Shown here: positions 53,824 to 64,000 of the stretch, in pieces
How positions within the stretch are numbered: position 1 is the first letter of the stretch
How the letters are laid out: each line of letters begins with the position of its first letter
NCBI GenBank assembly: GCA_019637645.1
Contig: JAHBVH010000034.1
Coordinates: 23,172 to 87,171 of the forward strand
Length of the DNA stretch: 64,000 nucleotides
Source of the DNA: Caldilineaceae bacterium
GTDB lineage: Bacteria > Chloroflexota > Anaerolineae > Caldilineales > Caldilineaceae
Direction: 5' to 3'
The notes under the pieces: generated by a model
Told to the model about the DNA's origin: nothing
The model's input: only the letters and a program-made list of their open reading frames with translations
Databases searched by the model: none
Program-made: the position numbers and the translations under genes

Positions 53824-54843
53824 ATGCCCCAAGTTCACACCATCCACGATCCCAGCACGATTGATTTTGACCGACCGGGCAAGACGCTCTACGAAGTTGC
53901 TTTTCACTATGACGGCACGTGGGGCAATGCCCTGGTGCCCTTGGCCGTGATCAACGGGACGGCTGGCCCTGGCCCGGGCGTGGCTTGTTTTGGCGGCACC
54001 CACGGCAATGAATACGAGGGGCAAGTCGCGGTTTGGCGGCTCATGCACGAACTCGATCCAGCGCAGATCAGCGGGCGGGTCATCCTCATGCCCCGGTTGA
54101 ATACACCAGCCTGCGTCAGTGGGACACGCGAATCCCAACGCGATGGGGTCAATATGAATCGCGCCTTTCCCGGCGATCCCCAGGGCTCGCTCACCTATCG
54201 GATTGCGCATTTTGTGACGACGCGTCTGCTGCCCTTGGTCGATGTAGTGCTCGACATTCATGCCGCGGGGCGGGGCGTCCACTTTGCCCTCTGTTCTTCC
54301 TTTCATATGGTCGCTGACCCCCAGCAGTTTGCCGAGATGAAGACAGTGGCCAGCCTCTTTGACACCCCCTTTATCTTTATTTACTCCAGTGCGATGGCCC
54401 GCGGGCTGCTGACCGACCAAGCCGAAGCCATGGGTAAGGTGACGATTGGGGGTGAGTTTGGACATTCCGAAGGCGTCCTCCACCGCGGCGTCCAACATGC
54501 CTATCATGGCATCCAAAATGTGCTGCGTCACTACAAGATGTTGCCGGGGGAGCTGGTCAAGGTCGATCCGGCGCGCGGCACACCACCCCGCTTGGTGGCG
54601 GCCATTCATCTGGACGAGTATGTGCCTGCCCCCATCACAGGCGTCTACGAACCGCTCTACGCAGAAGGCGTAGCCGTGACCCAAGGCCAACAGGTGGGCT
54701 GGCTCTATGACTTTGAACAAGTGGGCAATCCACCCTTAGCGATCCAGGCCCCGTGTGACGGCTACCTGATCTTACAACCTTTCCAAGCACCCATTCACAA
54801 AGGCGACACCATGCTGGTGGTAGCCCAGGAGCTGCATGACTAA
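53824..54843 (+). CDS. Succinylglutamate desuccinylase/aspartoacylase-like deacylase
   Basis: A 339-residue zinc hydrolase of the AstE/AspA subfamily of M14-like peptidases. The zinc site is [12 protein letters not shown] (His and Glu) and [11 protein letters not shown] (His). [10 protein letters not shown] supplies the Arg that binds the substrate carboxylate, and [14 protein letters not shown] the catalytic Glu region. A C-terminal biotinyl-like fold follows. Members cleave the amide bond of N-acyl amino acids or related compounds. It is the first gene of a coupled pair with the CocE-type hydrolase and follows the importer, so it probably acts on the imported substrate. Confidence 0.85.
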   Translation: MPQVHTIHDPSTIDFDRPGKTLYEVAFHYDGTWGNALVPLAVINGTAGPGPGVACFGGTHGNEYEGQVAVWRLMHELDPAQISGRVILMPRLNTPACVSGTRESQRDGVNMNRAFPGDPQGSLTYRIAHFVTTRLLPLVDVVLDIHAAGRGVHFALCSSFHMVADPQQFAEMKTVASLFDTPFIFIYSSAMARGLLTDQAEAMGKVTIGGEFGHSEGVLHRGVQHAYHGIQNVLRHYKMLPGELVKVDPARGTPPRLVAAIHLDEYVPAPITGVYEPLYAEGVAVTQGQQVGWLYDFEQVGNPPLAIQAPCDGYLILQPFQAPIHKGDTMLVVAQELHD

Positions 54844-56755
54844 GATGGCCCACACCGACGAACGCTATGGTTTACTGATTGCCAAAGATATCATGGTCCC
54901 GATGCGCGACGGCGTGCGTTTGGCAACCGATCTCTATCGCCCGGCGCGGGATGGCGAGCCCCTACCCGGCCCCTTCCCCACCATCCTCTGTCGCACGCCC
55001 TATAACAAGAGCGACCGGCGTTATATTGAAATCGCCGAGTTCTTTACCCCGCGCGGCTATGTAACCGTGCTGCAAGATCTGCGCGGCCGCTACCAATCCG
55101 AGGGCATGGGCCAATACTTTCATACCGCCAATCCGCACGATGGTCTGGATGGCTATGACACGGTGGAATGGATCGCGGCCAAGCCTTGGTCCAATGGCAA
55201 AGTGGGGATGGTCGGCAGTTCATTTGCCGCGGTGGTACAGGTGGCCGCGGCGCTCGAACGGCCCCCCCATCTCACGGCGATCTGGCCCGACGTGACGCCG
55301 ACGAACAATTTTTTCCACCAGGCGCGCGAAGGCGGGGCCATGCAGATGCACATGTTCTGGGCGCTCTTTGTCCATGCCCAAGACGAGTTGGAAATCTGGG
55401 ATGATCCAGCCGCCCAACAAGTGGTGTGGGAAGGGTTGCGCCAGATGCGGACATGGATCAAAGCAACACCCTGGCAACCAGGGCAGACGCCCCTGGCCGT
55501 GGTGCCGCGCTTGGAACAGATTCTCTTTGACTATTATACGCGCGGCGAGTACGATGATTTTTGGGCGCAAAAGTGTAACAATTTTGAAGCCTTTTACCAC
55601 GAACATGCCGACATTGCCGGTCTCTTTTCCGGCGGCTGGTTCGATCCCTATGCCACCGCCATGACTGACTATTATGCAGCGCTGGCGCGGCGAACTCAGA
55701 CGCCCCAGCGGCTGATCATGGGGCCGTGGACCCATGTGGGGATGCGGGGCGATTCTTCTTTTGCTGGCGATGTGGACTTTGGCCCAACGAGCGTCTGGGG
55801 CGTGCCGCGCTATTTTGCCGAACAGTTGCGCTACTTTGCCCAGCATTTACAAACAGACAGTGTTGCGTCAACACCAGAAGCGCCGGTGCGAATCTTTGTC
55901 ATGGGGGGCGGCGACGGCCATCGCACGGCACAGGGCAAATTCTTTCATGGGGGGCAATGGCGCGACGAGCAAGAATGGCCCTTGGCGCGCACCCAACAGG
56001 CCAACTATTATCTGCACGCCGATGGCACTCTCCGCCCAGAGCCGCCTACTGTTGCTGAGGCGAGCCGAAGTTATTCTTTCGATCCGGCCCACCCTGTGCC
56101 GACCATTGGGGGAAGTCTGTGTGGGATCATGGAGCTGCCGCCCGATACAGGGGATCTGGATGATATGTGGCTGCGTTTTCTGTCGCCAGTCCTGCGCCTG
56201 CGGCATATCGTTGGCTTGGGCGCGGCCCACCAGAAAGAAGAACCCACCATCTTTGGCGCGGAACCACCCTACCCCTTGCTGGCCGACCGCTCCGATGTCT
56301 TAGTTTTTCAAACCGAACCACTGACCACAGCCATGGAAGTGACCGGCTCGATCACTGTCCACCTGTGGATTGCCTCTTCGGCGCTAGACACCGATTTTAC
56401 CGCCAAGCTGATCGATGTCGCCCCGCCCAATGCCGACTATCCGAATGGCTATCACCTCAACCTCATCGATTCGGTCTTACGCGTGCGGTATCGCAACGGT
56501 TGGACCCAAGCCGAGTTGATGGAGCCGGGGCAGATCTACCCCATTCAGATCACCCTTGCGCCGACCAGCAACCACTTCCAAGCCGGCCATCGCCTTCGTA
56601 TCGATATTTCTAGCAGTAACTTTCCTCGCTTGGATATTAATCCCAATACGGGTGAAGCCGTTGGTAAACATACCCACACGGTGATCGCTCACAATACGGT
56701 CTACTGCGATCAAGAACACCCTTCCTATCTCCGCCTACCCCTCATTGCGACGTAA
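54836..56755 (+). CDS. CocE/NonD-family alpha/beta hydrolase
   Basis: A 639-residue hydrolase of the X-Pro dipeptidyl-peptidase/cocaine esterase family. It begins with VPMRDGVRLATDLYRP, and the nucleophile is probably Ser129 in GSSFAA, where the usual elbow GxSYxG has Phe and Ala. FDPYATAMTDYY supplies the Asp region and GPWTHVGMR the His. The C-terminal part (about 380-620) is the jelly-roll domain with DTDFTAKLIDV. It overlaps the preceding deacylase gene by 8 bp with an AGGAG 4 nt before its ATG, so translation is coupled. An ATG nine bases later is an alternative. Acts on an ester or amide of unknown nature. Confidence 0.88.
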   Translation: MTKMAHTDERYGLLIAKDIMVPMRDGVRLATDLYRPARDGEPLPGPFPTILCRTPYNKSDRRYIEIAEFFTPRGYVTVLQDLRGRYQSEGMGQYFHTANPHDGLDGYDTVEWIAAKPWSNGKVGMVGSSFAAVVQVAAALERPPHLTAIWPDVTPTNNFFHQAREGGAMQMHMFWALFVHAQDELEIWDDPAAQQVVWEGLRQMRTWIKATPWQPGQTPLAVVPRLEQILFDYYTRGEYDDFWAQKCNNFEAFYHEHADIAGLFSGGWFDPYATAMTDYYAALARRTQTPQRLIMGPWTHVGMRGDSSFAGDVDFGPTSVWGVPRYFAEQLRYFAQHLQTDSVASTPEAPVRIFVMGGGDGHRTAQGKFFHGGQWRDEQEWPLARTQQANYYLHADGTLRPEPPTVAEASRSYSFDPAHPVPTIGGSLCGIMELPPDTGDLDDMWLRFLSPVLRLRHIVGLGAAHQKEEPTIFGAEPPYPLLADRSDVLVFQTEPLTTAMEVTGSITVHLWIASSALDTDFTAKLIDVAPPNADYPNGYHLNLIDSVLRVRYRNGWTQAELMEPGQIYPIQITLAPTSNHFQAGHRLRIDISSSNFPRLDINPNTGEAVGKHTHTVIAHNTVYCDQEHPSYLRLPLIAT

Positions 56756-56764
56756 GCTTTACGA

Positions 56765-56815
56765 GGACGCGGATTAGAGCAGTAAATCCGCGTCTCTCCG
56801 CGTCCATCCGCGTCC
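56765..56815. repeat. Degenerate copy of the GGACGCGGATT palindrome
   Basis: GGACGCGGATT (56765-56775) pairs with AATCCGCGTC starting near 56784, and two more TCCGCGTC segments follow. Sequence units match the 30-bp hairpin at 41464-41529, but the arms are shorter and rearranged. It lies right after the CocE stop, before the pseudogene end. Confidence 0.7.
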
Positions 56816-56822
56816 CTTTCTT

Positions 56823-57290
56823 CTAGTTCCGCACCAGTGGCAAGAAGAGGAATTGGGCTGGGTTTTCCCCGGATGCACTAACCTGGAAGCTGCGCGTGAT
56901 GGACGGGGCCGCGTTGAAGGCGGCATTCCCCGCTTGGCTAGCGGTGATCGTGCAAGTGCCCGCGGCGAGCAGCGTAACCGTTGTACCACTGACGGTACAA
57001 ACAGTGGGTGTATCACTAACGAAGCTGGCAGCCAATCCCGAAGAGGCGGTAGCAGCGAGGTTAACCGGCACACTTCCCACCATTTGGTCCGCGGGCGGCG
57101 CAAAGGTAATCGTCTGGTTCTGCTTTACAAGCGCGGGGGTAACAGTGAAGCTTTGGGTGACGGGTGACGCCGCCTTAAAAGTGCTGTTGCCGGCTTGGGT
57201 GGCGGTGATGATACAAAAGCCGGTCTGGAGCAAAGTTACCGTACTGCCAGTGAAGAGATCGAAGACCCGGTCGAGACCATTGCCGTTAAT
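56823..57290 (-). pseudogene. C-terminal fragment of a secreted Ig-like repeat protein
   Basis: About 155 codons encode one and a half bacterial Ig-like repeats, with TVTLLQTGFCIITATQAGN and again TVTLLAAGTCTITASQAGN, followed by a short linker and the end FLFLPLVRN. A hydrophobic LPLVR-type tail is common on secreted Chloroflexota proteins. There is no signal peptide and no proper start; the frame begins at a TTG inside foreign sequence. The fragment is fused to the remains of a regulator gene immediately upstream. It is therefore debris of a larger surface protein. Confidence 0.7.
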
Positions 57291-57298
57291 GATTGTGG

Positions 57299-58170
57299 TC
57301 AAGGACTCACCACGCTAAACCCACCGGCAAAGATGGAAAGACCGCTAAGCAAACGACGATCAGACGCACTCAAGAGGTTATAACTCCAGTCGATCAACGC
57401 TTGAAGGGTCTGCTGGCGCGGTAACGAGTTGCGCTGTGGGTTGATCAACAAGCGAAAACGATCCTGTAGGCGCTGGGCCAATTGGGCTGGGGACAAGACC
57501 TTGATCCGCGCCGCGGCCAATTCAATGGCGAGGGGGATCCCGTCTAATCGTTGGCGGATTTCTAACACATGCCCAACATTCGCGGGCGTTAGCTGAAACT
57601 CCTGGCGCACAGCCCGCTCGACAAAAAGTTGGAGCGCCGCATAGCTGCCCAAAGCAGCAACTGCGTCAGCCGTTGGCGGGTCAGATTATAGGGGAGTGCG
57701 GCAGCAAGCTGGTGTGCTTGTTCGTGCCATTGGCCGAGCCGCAAGAGTGCCTTCAGAAAACATTCGTGATAGTGGGTTTGGAGGGGCAATAGCCACTCAT
57801 CTTGGTGTTCGGGCAGCAAATTAGCGGTGGGCGTTAGCAGATCACCGGCATAGAGGGTGACGGCTTCCTGAAGTGGGGCGCTGGTTGGCTGCCTGTAGAG
57901 CTGGTCAAAGGTCCACACATCAACAGTCAAGGCGGGGTCGGTTGCCAAGCGTAGGCCGTTCCCTGCCGCCACAACCCAATCTTTACCGACAATCTGTTGC
58001 AGCCGATAGAGTACAGTGGCAAAGTTGCGTCCACTACGCTCCGAATCGGTCTCTGGCCAGAGGATCTCGATCAACTTTGCACGGCTGTGAACGGTGGTGG
58101 GATGTAACAGCAGGTAGGCAAAAAGAGTACGTTCTCGCAAACGCGGGATGGTGAGCGACTGTTCGTTATG
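57299..58170 (-). pseudogene. Decayed BTAD/NB-ARC regulator with its ATPase core deleted
   Basis: Two frames belong together. The first (58170 to about 57660) reads a BTAD-type N-terminus: RERTLFAYLLLHPTTVHSR, LWPETDSERSGRNFATVLYRL, then the helical bundle. The second (about 57652 to 57299, different frame) reads AALQLFVERA, then IRQRLDGIPLAIELAAARI and LIDWSYNLLSASDR, the distal part of an NB-ARC ATPase. The P-loop and Walker B region, about 300 residues, is missing at the frameshifted joint near 57655. After LSIFAGGFS the sequence jumps into the Ig-like fragment. No start codon remains at the N-terminus. The TPR part is absent. Confidence 0.75.
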
Positions 58171-58387
58171 AATAATTCATAATCCACCAAACAGTTTAAT
58201 GAGCATGAGGACGATTGTAGCCAAAAATAGATGGCTCGTCAACTGCTGTGGAACAGAGGAAATAGGTTGGCACAGACCAGCCTGGCGGCGTGATCGCTAG
58301 CTTCGGTACGCTGTTCACCAAGTCAGCGCGCGGCTAGACCTGGCAGGCTTGCTAACTCTTGTATCCCGTTGGCACAGAAGTAGAGTT

Positions 58388-59215
58388 TCAGGGGGGTAGC
58401 TGTTGCGTTATATCGACATTCCAACGGATGCCCGTAAAGGTCCAGGTAGACCAAGGCGTGCCCTCACTCGCCCAGGTGACAGAGACTTGGCGTGGCAGTT
58501 GCATGCCATCGATCGTCTGCCATTCAACAATGTCGGCGTACCAAGGCACCTTTTCACCGCTTGCGCCTTGGTAGCGGAGCGCCCAAGTGCGACTCACGAG
58601 GCCACTTTGGGGATCAAAAGAGAAGATCAGCTCACCTTCTCCGGCTCCCGTAGTCCCTGCTTCAACCGCGGTAGGAAAGTACAGACGAGCGGAGTTTTCA
58701 TCAATTGCCTCCCAGCGCAAGCGCGGGTCTGTAATCAAGATCGAGGGATAGAAGGTTGCCTCGGCCCAAAGGATGAGGTTGGCTCCTTGATCAACCTTGG
58801 GCCCACTTTCTAGCTGATTGACAGGGCCAGTCATCCCTTTGCCATTCTGGTAGGAATCTAGCGCATGGAGCACGGGTAGCCCAAACCAGGTCACTTCCAT
58901 CTCTCGTTTGAACGCTTGCCCCGGACGATGATAGAGGCGAAAGCGCAAAGGCATCCACAGCCCAAAGCGAGCCCGGGCCTGCCCCCAAGCCACCAGCGCT
59001 TCAACACGTGGCACGCGCTCGCCAAAGGCCACCTGAAAATAACGACGGACGGGCATGGGTAAAGTTGCAGGAATAGCCACCGTCCCGCTGGCTTTTCCCT
59101 CTTCTGATGGTGGTGGGAAATCGCGTGGCTGGCTCTGTAGGCCCAGCCACCCCAAGCCCCCCAATGTGATAAGCCCACCGACCAAACCCATGACAACTTT
59201 GAGCCAAGTGTTCAT
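58388..59215 (-). CDS. DUF6544-like membrane-anchored protein
   Basis: A 275-residue protein with an N-terminal hydrophobic helix (about 5-27) and a soluble part that opens with LPMPVRRYFQVAFG, the motif I associate with DUF6544 proteins. Later segments, FDPQSGLVSRTWALRYQ and MQLPRQVSVTWASEGTPWSTWTF, predict a beta-rich fold. Function unknown. Its ATG overlaps the stop of the nucleotidyltransferase gene (ATGA), so they are translationally coupled. The 247-bp gap between it and the pseudogene to the left shows nothing clear. Confidence 0.7.
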   Translation of the reverse strand: MNTWLKVVMGLVGGLITLGGLGWLGLQSQPRDFPPPSEEGKASGTVAIPATLPMPVRRYFQVAFGERVPRVEALVAWGQARARFGLWMPLRFRLYHRPGQAFKREMEVTWFGLPVLHALDSYQNGKGMTGPVNQLESGPKVDQGANLILWAEATFYPSILITDPRLRWEAIDENSARLYFPTAVEAGTTGAGEGELIFSFDPQSGLVSRTWALRYQGASGEKVPWYADIVEWQTIDGMQLPRQVSVTWASEGTPWSTWTFTGIRWNVDITQQLPP

Positions 59216-60351
59216 CGCGATTCTTCCGCTGTTTCAGCTTGCAGGGGTTGGGCCAGCTGCTGCCGCAGGTCATCGACAGTGGCGAAGGCGTAGAGCTTTG
59301 CGCCACGCTCGGTTAGGAAGTGGCGCAGGTGCTCATCAAACGCCAAGCACTGGCGGTGCAATTCTTCGAAATCACCCGCGCCCACCAGGGGCAGCAACGC
59401 TGGAAACCCCCGCGCGACAAAATCTTGTTCATAATCGGCGAGGCTGTTGAACGAACTATAGCTGATCCCATGCTCGGCCTTGGTCATAGCCAACGCTAGC
59501 TCATGATAGAGGGAGACGAGTAAACGCTTGAGCGAAAAGAGGTCGCGGCGTTCACAAGCCAGCAGGATATGTTGCAGATCGCCCTTGATCTCTGGATAGC
59601 CCGCGCCAAAGGCGGTGGCATAAGTAACGCCACTGTCGGGAAATTGGCGTTGTGCCGCTAGCAAGCTAGCATGGGTTGCATCGAGGAGCGCTTCGCAGCC
59701 GGCAAGGAGGGTCTCGGGTGCGGTGGCGTGGGTCACTTGGGTTAGCAGATCGGTGAAGTTGGCTGGCAAGTGGGGCAACGCCAAGATTCGATCCAGCTTA
59801 CGCGTGTCCACGACTTGTTGGTTGTAGATCGCAAGGGCATGGGTGACGATACCCACAATGCTCTGTGCCTGTTGCTGGCAAGCGAGTTTATGGCCCGCCG
59901 CGGCCTGCTGGCGTAAGAGATAGTAGGGATACCCAGCCCGCTGCAAATACCCTTGCGCCTTGCGCACCATCAGTGGGCGCGCGGCCGGTTGTAGAGACGT
60001 GCGCAGTTGATCGGCCAGTTGACCGAGCCGCGCTGCCGCCGCCGCCGAGCGTTGGTAGGTAACTTGATAGGTTAACAGGAGCGTGCTACTGACATTTTCA
60101 AAGCGCGCCATACTCTCTAGTTGCGACCAACGGATCGGGTAGAGATCGCAGAGCATCTCTCCCACGGTCACGGTAATATGGTAGCCCGTTTCCTCGTGAA
60201 CGGGGACATAGGAGAGGTCAAGGTCAGAATAGGCGTGAGCATTGCCATTTAGAAACGAGCCATAGCGAAAGATCAGATCGACTTCATCGCCCAACTCGCG
60301 CAATAGGGCGGTGGTCATCACAGCGGTGAGTTCTTGCAAATCAACTGTCAT
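59212..60351 (-). CDS. Nucleotidyltransferase-domain protein
   Basis: A 379-residue protein with a Pol-beta-type nucleotidyltransferase domain at the N-terminus. It has IFRYGSFLNGNAHAYSDLDL with Gly31-Ser32 and the metal-binding Asp43 and Asp45. A mostly helical region of about 270 residues follows and may recognise the substrate. Such proteins transfer AMP or another nucleotide to small molecules, RNA or proteins. The stand-alone layout resembles aminoglycoside-type or MNT-type enzymes, but no HEPN partner is present. It is coupled to the DUF6544 gene by a 4-nt overlap. Confidence 0.75.
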   Translation of the reverse strand: MTVDLQELTAVMTTALLRELGDEVDLIFRYGSFLNGNAHAYSDLDLSYVPVHEETGYHITVTVGEMLCDLYPIRWSQLESMARFENVSSTLLLTYQVTYQRSAAAAARLGQLADQLRTSLQPAARPLMVRKAQGYLQRAGYPYYLLRQQAAAGHKLACQQQAQSIVGIVTHALAIYNQQVVDTRKLDRILALPHLPANFTDLLTQVTHATAPETLLAGCEALLDATHASLLAAQRQFPDSGVTYATAFGAGYPEIKGDLQHILLACERRDLFSLKRLLVSLYHELALAMTKAEHGISYSSFNSLADYEQDFVARGFPALLPLVGAGDFEELHRQCLAFDEHLRHFLTERGAKLYAFATVDDLRQQLAQPLQAETAEESR

Positions 60352-60413
60352 ACCAGTCTATCGTCCTTTACCAATGAGGCATTGCGCAAGCTGTGTGTTT
60401 CACCAAGAAGGCA

Positions 60414-60461
60414 GGGTTAAAACCCTTGACTAACAGCGAAAAGCGCCCGCAGGCGCTTCGG
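60414..60461. repeat. Second dispersed repeat family, copy 2
   Basis: Contains GGGTTAAAACCC, GACTAACAGCGAAAA and GCAGGCGCTTCGG, matching 35914-35960 in the same orientation. Both copies lie near a copy of the palindromic family (B and C), so the two may travel or accumulate together. The 372-bp gap 60352-60723 holds this, repeat copy C and a promoter. Confidence 0.7.
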
Positions 60462-60520
60462 CGGATTTATCCAATGCGATGACGAAGTTCGCGATTGCCA
60501 TCTGTGTTTCACCACAGAAA

Positions 60521-60569
60521 GCTAACCGGCTTTGAGAACCGGTCAGCATTGGGCCAAGTGCGAAACTCC
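60521..60569. repeat. Palindromic interspersed repeat, copy C
   Basis: 12-bp imperfect arms (60521-60532, 60536-60547) with a TGA loop are followed by GGCCAAGTGCGAAACTCCT, matching the tail of copies A and B. The stem carries two non-Watson-Crick pairs, so this copy is more decayed. Confidence 0.75.
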
Positions 60570-60630
60570 TACCCTATCTATCTTCAGAGAACCTACCCGC
60601 GCATCAACCGCGGCATTCACCTTTCGATGG

Positions 60631-60659
60631 ATGACAATCCATTCCTGGCGGGGTATAAA
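60631..60659 (+). promoter_or_regulatory. Promoter of the decarboxylase-like gene
   Basis: ATGACA (60631-60636) and TATAAA (60654-60659) are 17 bp apart, 5/6 matches each to the sigma-70 boxes, giving a leader of roughly 60 nt before the ATG at 60724. Confidence 0.6.
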
Positions 60660-60723
60660 GTAGGTAGTTAATCGAATCGTTACCATCGATCGCACGAGCG
60701 ATCTGACCGAAAGAAGCAGACGT

Positions 60724-61581
60724 ATGAACGCCCAACATTCACTATTTCAACACTTTCCCTTGGAGGGAAGAACAACGATTTCCACCGGAGAAGTTCCCAC
60801 GCCCTATCAGATCTATGATGGGTATGGGGCCTTTCTGGCTGGCACGGCTGATCTGGCCGCGGTACAACGGCTGCTCCAACCCGAAAGCGTCATCCCGCTC
60901 CAGAATCGCGCGGGGCGCGCCTTGATGGGCATCTGGCTCTGTGATTTCACGGAGGCTAGTTTGGGAGCCCACCATGAGTTGCAATTTTCTCTCTTTGTCA
61001 GCCGCCAACCACTACCACCCATTGCGGCCACGCCCGTGAGCTTATTGGCAACGATGCTTACCAATCCCGCGGTAGAGATGCTCTGTCATGGCTTGTGGAA
61101 CAATACGCCAACCGTTGTTGCCTACAACCGAGAGTTGCTCAGTCTTAACGCCCAATTGGCCCAAAGCCAAATCCAGCGCGACACGCAGCAGATGCGCGCT
61201 GAAGTACGCGACGCAACCAGCGGCGAGCCCCTCTTGACAGCAACGCTCACCAAACCGCAGCAAGCCACCCTGCGCGCCAATCTGGCGCTGGCACGCCACC
61301 TAGGCTGGCGCAAGACGCTCGCCGTCGGTCGGCAACCTTGGGTACAGATGAGTGTAGTCAACCCAGTGGGCGTTGGCTTGCCGCGCAATGCCGCTGCCCA
61401 GGCGATGACCAAGAACGCGACGAATACCATCCGCTATTTTGCGCCGAACCAGGACCACTTGACCATCCACGCGTCACGCTATCAGGCGCTAGAGTTCCAA
61501 CCCCAGGTGGTCCAACATATGAGCGGTTTCAAGTTCGTCTATTTGAATCCCACCGAACCAAGGAGCGTGGCTCGCCACTAG
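60724..61581 (+). CDS. Acetoacetate decarboxylase-like fold protein
   Basis: A 285-residue protein resembling the acetoacetate decarboxylase superfamily: TPYQIYDGYGAFLAGTADLAAVQRLL, then AGRALMGIWLCDFTEASLGAHHELQFSLFV, where the Glu in HHEL matches a conserved family position. The remaining half is weakly conserved. I do not see the lysine pair that forms the Schiff base in true decarboxylases, so it may be a non-decarboxylating member. Cytoplasmic, no signal peptide. Its stop overlaps the convergent DUF4389 gene by 4 bp. Confidence 0.6.
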   Translation: MNAQHSLFQHFPLEGRTTISTGEVPTPYQIYDGYGAFLAGTADLAAVQRLLQPESVIPLQNRAGRALMGIWLCDFTEASLGAHHELQFSLFVSRQPLPPIAATPVSLLATMLTNPAVEMLCHGLWNNTPTVVAYNRELLSLNAQLAQSQIQRDTQQMRAEVRDATSGEPLLTATLTKPQQATLRANLALARHLGWRKTLAVGRQPWVQMSVVNPVGVGLPRNAAAQAMTKNATNTIRYFAPNQDHLTIHASRYQALEFQPQVVQHMSGFKFVYLNPTEPRSVARH

Positions 61582-62240
61582 CGTAAGCGAAAAGGCGGGT
61601 ACTCATCCGTTACCAACAGAAACGCATAGGCACTCACCCGGAGCCCCCAACGACCAACGCCGACGACGAAGGCGAAGATCGACCGTGGGTATTGACCAGT
61701 GAAGAGGATCGCCACCCAAGCGGCTATGGTCAAAAAGGCCACGACGATACCCAGACAAAGCAGAATCACAAAGTGGGGCAGGGCCAGTAACCACTTGAGG
61801 AGGGGCAGCCACCGATTGAGATCCTGCTCTACATCTGGGTAGTCGATTTCCAGGTGGACCCCTTGCTCCTCAACTGTTGATGGATAGTGGTCGGTCAGCA
61901 GGAGCAGGTAGGCCCACACGCGGTAGCTAAAGCGGGTCAATTCACGGGCAAAGTCAAACCACCAGCGTGGGTAGCGCTGCCGAAAGACGATCATCAGGGC
62001 AGTCGCTGCCGCCAGGCCAACCGCTAGCCCGCCAACATTTTCGCGCGTCCGCTGCACAACCTCACCGGCTTCATTGAGTTGCAAGGTGTAGGTTACCGTC
62101 TCACCCGCTCCGGCAATGAGCCCCCAAATGATCGCAATGGGAATGATCCAGAGCAGCCGGAAGAAGGTTGTCAGCTTGTCCCGTTGCTCTGCCGGATAGT
62201 CGATTTCCAAACGCGCCGCATAGTCAGATTGCATCGTCAT
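61578..62240 (-). CDS. DUF4389 membrane protein
   Basis: A 220-residue protein with two DUF4389 units. Each has a YAARLEIDYP or GVHLEIDYP strand, two hydrophobic helices, and a RFSYRVWAYLLLLTDHYP or RVSAYAFLLVTDEYPPF end. It therefore has about four transmembrane helices. Function is unknown; the family is common in actinobacteria and Chloroflexota. I start at MTMQSDYAARL because GGAGG lies 8 nt upstream; the frame is open further up without homology. It lies 37 bp downstream of the GH1 gene on the same strand and may share its transcript. Confidence 0.85.
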   Translation of the reverse strand: MTMQSDYAARLEIDYPAEQRDKLTTFFRLLWIIPIAIIWGLIAGAGETVTYTLQLNEAGEVVQRTRENVGGLAVGLAAATALMIVFRQRYPRWWFDFARELTRFSYRVWAYLLLLTDHYPSTVEEQGVHLEIDYPDVEQDLNRWLPLLKWLLALPHFVILLCLGIVVAFLTIAAWVAILFTGQYPRSIFAFVVGVGRWGLRVSAYAFLLVTDEYPPFRLR

Positions 62241-62277
62241 AGGGGATTCCTCCATCAATGTAGCAAAAAATCGTTGC

Positions 62278-64000
<1,723 letters not shown>

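Noticed and set aside
59212..60351. MNT/HEPN toxin-antitoxin module
   Set aside because: The nucleotidyltransferase is far larger than MNT antitoxins, and the coupled gene is a membrane-anchored DUF6544 protein without a HEPN motif.

Overview
The window looks like a chromosomal segment from a free-living, probably filamentous, heterotrophic bacterium of the phylum Chloroflexota (Caldilineae/Anaerolineae-like). This is an inference from the gene families: giant BTAD-NTPase-TPR regulators, a YfhO membrane protein, DUF4389 and DUF6544 proteins, unlinked hyu, dpp and oxidoreductase genes, and a secreted-protein remnant ending in a FLPLVRN-type tail. Base composition is moderately GC-rich. Shine-Dalgarno motifs are clear for many genes, but others have none, and one promoter implies a leaderless mRNA. 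I found no rRNA, tRNA, CRISPR array or complete insertion sequence.

Layout. 1-9.9 kb: a truncated SDR oxidoreductase, a DUF35 protein split into two genes, a YfhO-type membrane protein, small cytochrome b5-like, VOC and Trm112-like genes, a NamZ-type muramidase, a divergent GroEL-like chaperonin lacking a key ATPase aspartate, and a BNR-repeat protein. 9.9-16.6 kb (minus strand): oligopeptidase B, a phosphohexomutase, RadA, a ChrA transporter and a small zinc-ribbon protein. 16.9-31.3 kb (minus strand): the most unusual block. It holds three glycosidase-like proteins without signal peptides, a subtilisin without a signal peptide, a 1668-residue hydrolase/macro-like/CHAT/C25-like protein, and an exported protein made of two OsmC and two YdhR domains. 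31.3-41.5 kb: two giant BTAD regulators transcribed divergently around gene debris. 41.6-44.3 kb: an AraC regulator divergent from a DinB protein, and an autoregulated-looking marR-DUF1398 pair. 44.3-56.8 kb: a nitrogen/amide-compound catabolic region with divergent hyuB and hyuA, a sarcosine-oxidase-like enzyme, a peptide-type ABC importer without its ATPases, an AstE/AspA-like deacylase and a CocE-type hydrolase. 56.8-58.2 kb: a chimeric pseudogene. 58.3-64 kb: DUF6544, nucleotidyltransferase, acetoacetate decarboxylase-like, DUF4389 and GH1 genes, ending in a truncated gene.

How the parts may work together. The hyu-SoxA-Dpp-AstE-CocE region reads as uptake and stepwise hydrolysis or oxidation of N-acylated or cyclic amide compounds. 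The 16.9-31.3 kb block combines a predicted lipase, two caspase-fold protease domains, a subtilisin and glycosidases in one transcriptional direction. It could be a lytic, processing or conflict system, and no published system is known to me with this composition. Intergenic regions carry several families of palindromic repeats, one with compensatory base changes between copies, and debris of at least three broken genes.
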